A program made the position numbers and the translations under genes. Source: Rhynchosporium graminicola (Eukaryota > Ascomycota > Leotiomycetes > Helotiales > Ploettnerulaceae). Taken from it: a DNA stretch of 64,000 nt. Shown in pieces: positions 55,050 through 64,000 of this stretch (position 1 is its first letter; every line of letters starts with the position of its first letter). The notes under the pieces are model-generated. The model was given only the letters and a program-made list of their open reading frames with translations, was not told the origin of the DNA and searched no databases. Where the stretch lies: positions 395,898 to 459,897 of the forward strand of contig FJUW01000007.1 in assembly GCA_900074885.1 (NCBI GenBank), in the 5' to 3' direction.

Positions 55050-58000
55050 AGCTTATTATCCTCTAAGTAACTATAGTTATCTATTCCGTCTTCTTAGGCC
55101 TTAATCTATTATTCTAGTTTACGCGGAGGTCTAGGTTTACTTAGGTTAGTAGCGTGGAAGTCTCTAAGCTTATACGGAGTACCTATTAGGTCGGAAGCGT
55201 TATACTAAGTTAGGTCCGGGTCGTAGCCTAGCTAGCTAACTTAATACTTCAGATTACCTCTTAGGAGCTATATAGCGAGTATATCTTATAACTCTTACTC
55301 TTCTTAAGTAGCGATAACCTCCGGGGGTGGGTTTTATAACTCCTAGCCTAGTAATAAGTCGTCCGGGTCCTTAAAGAGCAATTCGGGAGCAAATATATTA
55401 TAAATAGAAGATCCTGGGGGTAAATCTAGCTTATAGGAGTATCTGATCTTAGCTAGGACCTAGTATAGTCTTGCTTAGAGACTAGATAGCTTCTTACTTA
55501 GCCGGTAATTCTTAAGGTTCCTTATAAAGAGAAATACCTTATTTCTAACTTCCTAGTTAATACTGCGCTATTTCGGGTCGGTTACGGCGCTTATCTTATA
55601 CTAAGTAGCTAGTATATTAGCTTTTGCAACCTCGATAGCGGATTTAGCACGTTTAGCTAGGGATTTAGTATTAGTATAATTAAGCTTCTCTTGCGATATC
55701 GATCCGGTAAGTTACTTCTAGTCTTAGCTATTCCGTAGTAGTATACCGTATTTAAGGGTATATAGCGCTATACTGATAGAGTCGTAAGGTAGAGTTACTT
55801 AGGCGCGGTCTATTATTAGTAGTAGTTCGCCCTAGTTACTCTAGTAGTAATTAACGAAAGGTCTAAGGTATTAGTTAATATACTAATTTATAATCTCTAT
55901 TTATCTGTTAGTTTACTAGTAGAAAGAGGTAGAGAGCTTGACCTTAACTCTAATTATATAGTAAAACTCTTACTAGAAGGATAAGACTAACTAAGCTCCT
56001 TAGTCGGATATAATTAACTTAGGGGTATATCCGAAACAATATATCTATTAGATAAATAATATCGCTATCCCGCAGGTATCGATATTATAGTAGTATAGTA
56101 TTGATATAGAGTCCTTCCCTAGGTAGTTAATAAATACTAATATCCTATTAAATCCTTAGTTATTAGGCGGGAAGTCCTTAAAATCTATAGCTAGGTACTA
56201 TATAAGGTAGCTAGGTACTAGTAATAAGTATAGGAATCCTTATTATTTCGTTTGCTTCGGATGAGAGTACTGATAGGAGCGGTAATTACAAGTATACTAT
56301 TTTATATCCGATATAAGTCCTTTCTAATAGTAATAGGTAGAAATTATTTCGGTAGTCTTATAAGTATTTAGATAAGTAGAGGAAACTTAATCGTAGATTT
56401 CGCTAATTAAACAGGTATATAGCGGGGTATAGTATTATATATATAGATAACTATTATAAAGTAGTAAACTATTATTAATAGTATAGCTATCTCTTAATAT
56501 ATTCCGTTTATTAGAGAACGATTCTCAGTTGAATTAGTATAGCTTCTCGATCAAATCAAAGGAATTACGTGCGGGTTCCGGTAGCGTATTAGTCCTTAGC
56601 GATATTAGGTATATATAGCTAATTTGATCGATATAATACTTAGCTAGTTCTATATTAATCCTAAAGTCTAGGTAGTCTAGAGGTAGTAAAACCTAAGATC
56701 TACTATCCTATTTCTATTATTCTTATATCCTTAGATCTTATTCCCTATAGCTAAGGATATTAGCTTTAGCGTTATCTTTACTAAGTATATATATAATTTG
56801 AAAGTTGAATTCGGAAAGGAATTCTATCTATCTAGCTTACTTACTAGTTAGGACCTTAGTAGTTATAAAGTATTCTAAGGATCGATAGTCCGTATATACG
56901 CCGGTATAGCGTTATAAAGATATAAGTTCCGGTCTCTATTTCCGGAAAGACTTAATAATAGCGTATAGCTTCTTATTATAGATCTCCTAGTTTAGTTCAT
57001 ATCTATTAAGAACATAGGAGTAGAATCTAATTAGATACTACTAGTTATCTTTATATAATTAGGAGATAACTCTAGTTATTATATTATTAGAAGTATTAGT
57101 TTCTAGTTTAGTTTATAATTTAGGGTCGAAATAGTATAGTTTCTGCACTAATAGTAGCTATTAATATAAATCGTCGAAGGACTTCTTATAATCGTTAGTG
57201 AAATTCTATAGTACTATAGGCCGAGTAAGCACTAAGAGAAGTTTAGCGATAAGGCCGAAATTCCGAATAAATTAATAGTAGAACTTATAGAATCCTAGGA
57301 AGGATTTCATAGCTATTACTATTTCGGGGTACTTCTAGTCTATTAATAGTACTACTTTCTCGGGATCTAGCTCGATTCCGTTAGTAGTAATAATATATCT
57401 AAGGTATTTAGTCCGAGTAATATAGAATTCGCTTTTCTTAATATTTACCTAAAGTCTAGTATCTATTAAGCGTTATAATACTAATTTAATATATTCCTTA
57501 TATTCCTAGAGCGTTTCCGAGTATATAAGGATATTATCTAAGTAAGCTATATAGAAATTATCTAAGTAGTCTAGTAGTATATTATTTATATATCGCTAGT
57601 ACGTACTAGGTCCGTTATAGAGCTTAAAAGGTAATACTTTATATTTATAAGATCCGAAGCGGGTTCGGAAGGTAGTATACTCTTCTGATTCGGGGTCTAT
57701 ATAGATACGGTTAAATACTACCCGGATATCTAGTTTAGTAAAGATTACTACTTTAGATATATAAGTTAAGAGCTTATCGATCCTAGGTATTAGGTATAAA
57801 TCCTTTCGAGTGATCGTATTAAGCTTACGATAGTTAATATAGAAGCGTAATCCTCTATTAGCCTTTTTAACGAATAATATAAGTAATATAAAAGGACTTT
57901 AGCTAGATTCGATAAATCCCTTATTTAGGTTCTTTATAAGATACTCTTTAGTTACTTATAATTAATCTGTAGATTACTAATATAAAGGCGAATATACGTT

Positions 58001-60700
58001 AGGTAATAGTTCTTCTAGAATGATTTTATAATCGTATAAGTAATATAGCGGAAGAATATTAGAATCCCGCTTAGAAAAGGGTTCTTTAAGGGTATAGTAT
58101 TATTCCGGTAGCTTTTCGGCTACGAGTCGTTCGGTATCGGGATCCTTAGGAGAGTCACTGTTTAGACGGTCTTATAAGAGGTAGTCTATCTTATAGATAC
58201 TAGTAAAGAATAATTCGGAACTTTTATATTTTATATTAAAGTAAAAAGCTATAGTACTAATTTAGTAAATCGGAACCGGTTTCTAGATCCTTAGAGGTTA
58301 AGAGGAGCACTTATAGTAAAGTTTCGGCGCAAGTACCTTTCTCGATGAATTCGGAGCAGAAAAGGGTTCGGATTCCTTAGCGATAAGCGGAAATAAGTTA
58401 AAGGGTAGGGATAATATATTAATATACTATATCGCTACTATTTAGTATAATTAGCGTTAGTCTAGCTAGTTTATAGCTAAGTCCCGCGTATTAGCGTCGA
58501 TTTAGTAAGATCGATTAATATTAGGTTTACGAGGCGGTAAAGTTATAATTATCTCCTTATTATATCAGAGAGTAGCTAGATAGCGTTCTAATTATAGTAG
58601 CTTATAGTAGAGCGTATCTAGCTTAACCTGAAATCGTTATATCTATTTAATACTAATAATTATATCTTATTATCCTAAATCAAGGAGAATAAAAGGGCAG
58701 TTATAAATACGCTTACTATTAATAGAAAGGTATAAACGTATGAAATAAGTAATATAAGTTCTAATAGACTATTGGAAACTATATATTAGAATAGAATAAA
58801 GTAGTAGCTCGATTTTGATACTAAGAGCTCCTAATAGTCGTCTAGTAAGAGTGCGATTAATAAATAGATAACTGTTCGCTCCGGTATCGATTAGGCTATT
58901 TATAGAGACTCTTAGCCCGTTTATATTAACTATAGTTAGGTATATAAATTGCTTACTTCTTATTAAGGAGTTAAGGTCTAGATTAAAGAGATTATACTTA
59001 TATAGACTTAAGAAGGAGTTTTTACTTAGGCTTTATCGTTTCCCTCTAGTATTAGTCTAGATTCGGAGGGTATATCTTCTACTACTTCCTTAGTTACTTA
59101 ATCCTCTTCCGGAAATTCGTTAATTAATTAAACCTTAAGCGGGTTAGGGTAGTCTAGCTTAATATAACCGAGCTATCTATAACTATAATACCTAGGGGGT
59201 TCTCCGGTCGAGGTAGTAGGGCGTTTTAGCGCGGAGGGAGTACTAGCCTGTACTAGGGTAGAAGTATATACGTATAGTATAAGAGTAGTCTATTAAGGAG
59301 CTAAGCTTAAGGACCGGTAAGAGGTAGAACTAGTAGTAGTCGTAGTAGTAATAGTAAGCTTATAGTATTATACCTGGGTAGTAGCTTTCTTAGGATAAGT
59401 ACGTTTTAAGTTATAGTAACACTTAGTATTAAAAGAAAGTAAGGATCTTACTATAGAAGCGTAGTCCTTATTCTATATTAGTTTAATAATAAGGGTTAAA
59501 GCGCATAAGGATAGTATAATCTTATCTTATATATAGAAGAACTACTTCTTCTTTTTAATCTTACTTTAGATAGTAATACTTTAAAATCGATTATAAAACT
59601 CAGTGAAAGTCTCGCGTATATAGCCGGGTTATTATATTTCTAGGCGGTAGAAAGCATTATAGTAGTTATCTTCCTCTAAACTAGTAAGAAAGTTCTCCTC
59701 TAATAAGGAGATTATTTTATCGCTAGTTTTAAACTTATTAGCGAGGTACTAAAGCGTAAGATACTCTTTAGCTAATCTAGTAACTAGCCCTTAAACGAGA
59801 ACGCGCTAAAAGAAGTCCGTAAGGTAGTAGTCGGCGTTTATAGCTAGCTAGTCTTATATCGATACTCTCTATTAGAGGAAGGTAGAGTCCGATCTATTAT
59901 CTAGAGGTAAGATCTTCTTAGTAAGATAAGACTTCCTAGGGCGTGACTCTACTGATTCGGCGCTAGGAGAAGGAGATAGTTTATTAGGAATAGTATCCTC
60001 TCTCTTAGTGCTATATATCGGAATAGAGTTTATTAAGTTATTAAACTCTGCTATACGCGGAGATTATAGTATTAGTTCTAGTAGGAGAGTTAAAGATAAG
60101 CGAGGGACCCTTATAAGGAACTTATCTTATGCGGAGATCAGTCTATCTATAGTATCTTCTAGAGAGTTATTCTTTTCCTCCTAGTTTACTAATCGTTATA
60201 AGAGGGAATAAATTAGGTTCGAGTCACTTGTAGTAGTAGGAGTACTTAGCGATTATACTCCTAGTGAATTTCGCTTTTATTTTCCTTTCCCTCTCGGTCG
60301 GTACTTTCTTAATAAGGTATTAACGTTCTCTAGAGTAGGAGACGTTTAGGGTAAAGAAGGGTATAACAGATTAGGTTCAGAAGTAGAGCGGGAGAGATCG
60401 CATCAGGTTCCCTTAGAACTAGAGGGGTCTCTAGTTTATTAGTTAAGAGCTATAATAATAGCTTAAAAAGGAGTATATTAGGACTATTTTAGTAGCGATA
60501 CGTAGAGGTTAAAGTTCCGGGGTATTTATTATACTTTCTTTAAAATCTATCTATAATTCCTTTATATTAAGGGAGTTATTAAAGGAGCGTCAGCGAAGAC
60601 CTCCTCTATTATACTATTTGCGATAAGCTAAATTAAACCCTAATTTATAATTATCCGAGAGATCTCTAGTATCTCGGCTATATACGAGTAGTTATCGAAT
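55050..60700 (-). pseudogene. GM copy 3 Gag-Pol, degenerate
   Basis: Minus strand, right to left. Gag is at about 60650-59100, with a basic region and a remnant Cys/Tyr knuckle (K-C-Y-Y-N) near 59420-59370. The protease LIDTGANSYLFI has its catalytic IDTGA at 58891-58877, intact. Reverse transcriptase carries the YLDN box at 57544-57533 (AYLDNILIYSETL), where YLDD is expected. RNase H and integrase follow down to roughly 55300. Upstream of RT, a segment RYINNILLDYLDNFYIAYLD is clear. Stops are numerous and of RIP type. The product would be a Ty3/Gypsy polyprotein. Confidence 0.82.
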
Positions 60701-60763
60701 AACTAACTTAGTAGTAAGATATTATAGTAAGCTATCTCCGGCTATCTTAATCTTTTTATTTAA

Positions 60764-60806
60764 TATAACGATATAAGACTTAAGGCGGTATATAAGTAAG
60801 AATAAA
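60764..60806 (-). repeat. GM copy 3 right (5') LTR, first 43 bp
   Basis: TATAACGATATAAGACTTAAGG, then broken off by the N at 60807. Confidence 0.85.
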
Positions 60807-60807
60807 N
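60807..60807. other. Single N at an assembly joint
   Basis: Sequence after the N restarts inside GM at the position equal to 57614. Confidence 0.95.
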
Positions 60808-63800
60808 GTTATAGAGCTTAAAAGGTAATACTTTATATTTATAAGATCCGAAGCGGGTTCGGAAGGTAGTATACTCTTCTGATTCGGGGTCTATATAGAT
60901 ACGGTTAAATACTACCCGGATATCTAGTTTAGTAAAGATTACTACTTTAGATATATAAGTTAAGAGCTTATCGATCCTAGGTATTAGGTATAAATCCTTT
61001 CGAGTGATCGTATTAAGCTTACGATAGTTAATATAGAAGCGTAATCCTCTATTAGCCTTTTTAACGAATAATATAAGTAATATAAAAGGACTTTAGCTAG
61101 ATTCGATAAATCCCTTATTTAGGTTCTTTATAAGATACTCTTTAGTTACTTATAATTAATCTGTAGATTACTAATATAAAGGCGAATATACGTTAGGTAA
61201 TAGTTCTTCTAGAATGATTTTATAATCGTATAAGTAATATAGCGGAAGAATATTAGAATCCCGCTTAGAAAAGGGTTCTTTAAGGGTATAGTATTATTCC
61301 GGTAGCTTTTCGGCTACGAGTCGTTCGGTATCGGGATCCTTAGGAGAGTCACTGTTTAGACGGTCTTATAAGAGGTAGTCTATCTTATAGATACTAGTAA
61401 AGAATAATTCGGAACTTTTATATTTTATATTAAAGTAAAAAGCTATAGTACTAATTTAGTAAATCGGAACCGGTTTCTAGATCCTTAGAGGTTAAGAGGA
61501 GCACTTATAGTAAAGTTTCGGCGCAAGTACCTTTCTCGATGAATTCGGAGCAGAAAAGGGTTCGGATTCCTTAGCGATAAGCGGAAATAAGTTAAAGGGT
61601 AGGGATAATATATTAATATACTATATCGCTACTATTTAGTATAATTAGCGTTAGTCTAGCTAGTTTATAGCTAAGTCCCGCGTATTAGCGTCGATTTAGT
61701 AAGATCGATTAATATTAGGTTTACGAGGCGGTAAAGTTATAATTATCTCCTTATTATATCAGAGAGTAGCTAGATAGCGTTCTAATTATAGTAGCTTATA
61801 GTAGAGCGTATCTAGCTTAACCTGAAATCGTTATATCTATTTAATACTAATAATTATATCTTATTATCCTAAATCAAGGAGAATAAAAGGGCAGTTATAA
61901 ATACGCTTACTATTAATAGAAAGGTATAAACGTATGAAATAAGTAATATAAGTTCTAATAGACTATTGGAAACTATATATTAGAATAGAATAAAGTAGTA
62001 GCTCGATTTTGATACTAAGAGCTCCTAATAGTCGTCTAGTAAGAGTGCGATTAATAAATAGATAACTGTTCGCTCCGGTATCGATTAGGCTATTTATAGA
62101 GACTCTTAGCCCGTTTATATTAACTATAGTTAGGTATATAAATTGCTTACTTCTTATTAAGGAGTTAAGGTCTAGATTAAAGAGATTATACTTATATAGA
62201 CTTAAGAAGGAGTTTTTACTTAGGCTTTATCGTTTCCCTCTAGTATTAGTCTAGATTCGGAGGGTATATCTTCTACTACTTCCTTAGTTACTTAATCCTC
62301 TTCCGGAAATTCGTTAATTAATTAAACCTTAAGCGGGTTAGGGTAGTCTAGCTTAATATAACCGAGCTATCTATAACTATAATACCTAGGGGGTTCTCCG
62401 GTCGAGGTAGTAGGGCGTTTTAGCGCGGAGGGAGTACTAGCCTGTACTAGGGTAGAAGTATATACGTATAGTATAAGAGTAGTCTATTAAGGAGCTAAGC
62501 TTAAGGACCGGTAAGAGGTAGAACTAGTAGTAGTCGTAGTAGTAATAGTAAGCTTATAGTATTATACCTGGGTAGTAGCTTTCTTAGGATAAGTACGTTT
62601 TAAGTTATAGTAACACTTAGTATTAAAAGAAAGTAAGGATCTTACTATAGAAGCGTAGTCCTTATTCTATATTAGTTTAATAATAAGGGTTAAAGCGCAT
62701 AAGGATAGTATAATCTTATCTTATATATAGAAGAACTACTTCTTCTTTTTAATCTTACTTTAGATAGTAATACTTTAAAATCGATTATAAAACTCAGTGA
62801 AAGTCTCGCGTATATAGCCGGGTTATTATATTTCTAGGCGGTAGAAAGCATTATAGTAGTTATCTTCCTCTAAACTAGTAAGAAAGTTCTCCTCTAATAA
62901 GGAGATTATTTTATCGCTAGTTTTAAACTTATTAGCGAGGTACTAAAGCGTAAGATACTCTTTAGCTAATCTAGTAACTAGCCCTTAAACGAGAACGCGC
63001 TAAAAGAAGTCCGTAAGGTAGTAGTCGGCGTTTATAGCTAGCTAGTCTTATATCGATACTCTCTATTAGAGGAAGGTAGAGTCCGATCTATTATCTAGAG
63101 GTAAGATCTTCTTAGTAAGATAAGACTTCCTAGGGCGTGACTCTACTGATTCGGCGCTAGGAGAAGGAGATAGTTTATTAGGAATAGTATCCTCTCTCTT
63201 AGTGCTATATATCGGAATAGAGTTTATTAAGTTATTAAACTCTGCTATACGCGGAGATTATAGTATTAGTTCTAGTAGGAGAGTTAAAGATAAGCGAGGG
63301 ACCCTTATAAGGAACTTATCTTATGCGGAGATCAGTCTATCTATAGTATCTTCTAGAGAGTTATTCTTTTCCTCCTAGTTTACTAATCGTTATAAGAGGG
63401 AATAAATTAGGTTCGAGTCACTTGTAGTAGTAGGAGTACTTAGCGATTATACTCCTAGTGAATTTCGCTTTTATTTTCCTTTCCCTCTCGGTCGGTACTT
63501 TCTTAATAAGGTATTAACGTTCTCTAGAGTAGGAGACGTTTAGGGTAAAGAAGGGTATAACAGATTAGGTTCAGAAGTAGAGCGGGAGAGATCGCATCAG
63601 GTTCCCTTAGAACTAGAGGGGTCTCTAGTTTATTAGTTAAGAGCTATAATAATAGCTTAAAAAGGAGTATATTAGGACTATTTTAGTAGCGATACGTAGA
63701 GGTTAAAGTTCCGGGGTATTTATTATACTTTCTTTAAAATCTATCTATAATTCCTTTATATTAAGGGAGTTATTAAAGGAGCGTCAGCGAAGACCTCCTC

Positions 63801-64000
63801 TATTATACTATTTGCGATAAGCTAAATTAAACCCTAATTTATAATTATCCGAGAGATCTCTAGTATCTCGGCTATATACGAGTAGTTATCGAATAACTAA
63901 CTTAGTAGTAAGATATTATAGTAAGCTATCTCCGGCTATCTTAATCTTTTTATTTAATATAATAATATAAGACTTAAGGCGGTATATAAGTAAGAATAAA
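60808..64000 (-). repeat. Second copy of 57614-60806 (GM RT to 5' LTR start)
   Basis: Offset 3194, reaching the same end point (LTR start at 63958, 43 bp of LTR) at the window edge. It looks identical throughout by eye except near the LTR start, where AACGATATAAG (60767 onwards) is AATAATATAAG (63961 onwards). Contains protease and RT of GM again. Most likely an unmerged overlapping contig or a misplaced read of the same element; a true second GM copy would be expected to show many RIP differences. Confidence 0.85.

Larger units (their letters stand above)
53255..60806 (-). mobile_element. GM copy 3: nearly complete Ty3/Gypsy element
   Basis: Left LTR 53255-53522, interior 53523-60763, start of the right LTR 60764-60806 before the N at 60807. 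Target bases on the left are CTCAA; the right side is not available. Gag-pol reads on the minus strand. The 7.2-kb interior is about 1.5-2 kb longer than gag-pol needs; the extra length is at the 3' end and holds the antisense frame. It is the only uninterrupted GM copy and serves as the reference for the others. Confidence 0.9.

Noticed and set aside
1..64000. CRISPR arrays, rRNA operons, bacterial operon features
   Set aside because: No regularly spaced short repeats or rRNA-like sequence; gene structure and RIP signs are fungal.

Overview
The window looks like a repeat-rich, gene-poor compartment of a filamentous ascomycete (Pezizomycotina) nuclear genome. Three things point there. LTR retrotransposons are nested several layers deep. 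Almost all of the element sequence shows repeat-induced point mutation (RIP): TA is very common, CA and TG are scarce, CG survives, and stops arise from CAA/CAG and TGG. Gene remnants carry short GT-AG introns of 47-54 bp. I cannot name the species. No intact host gene, rRNA or tRNA was recognised.

Layout. 1-1256 is the 3' end of a Ty3/Gypsy-type element (family GM). 1257-3182 holds nothing identifiable. 3183-8478 is a complete minus-strand Copia element (C1) with a solo LTR inside it. 8479-19150 is an island of near-normal composition with decayed genes: an unrecognised pseudogene (9121-10831), a Myb/SANT-like factor (11527-12493), a divergent pair of two-exon unknown genes (13461-14490 minus, 15228-15920 plus), a Tc1-like transposase (16760-17843) and the C-terminal half of a BTB-domain protein (18477-18988).

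From about 19150 to 52839 one Copia-like element (C2) is split into four pieces by later insertions. GM copy 2 sits in its gag zinc knuckle and itself contains a chromovirus-like Gypsy element (G1) and a gag-only LTR element (TR-GAG 1). A second TR-GAG holds a Fot1/pogo transposon. A second G1 copy sits in the C2 integrase. TR-GAG 3 ends the C2 remnant and is cut by GM copy 3 (53255-60806). 60808-64000 repeats 57614-60806. Target-site duplications found by eye fix most of the insertion order.

The most interesting point is that all three GM copies carry, in the long 3' region downstream of integrase and on the strand opposite gag-pol, a conserved reading frame with a TATA-like box upstream and one apparent phase-0 intron. 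A second point is that TR-GAG has its own gag but shares the last 91 bp of the LTR and the primer-site leader with GM, so it is probably a non-autonomous partner of GM.

Most of the exact or near-exact duplications in the window abut N characters and are probably assembly joints rather than biology.
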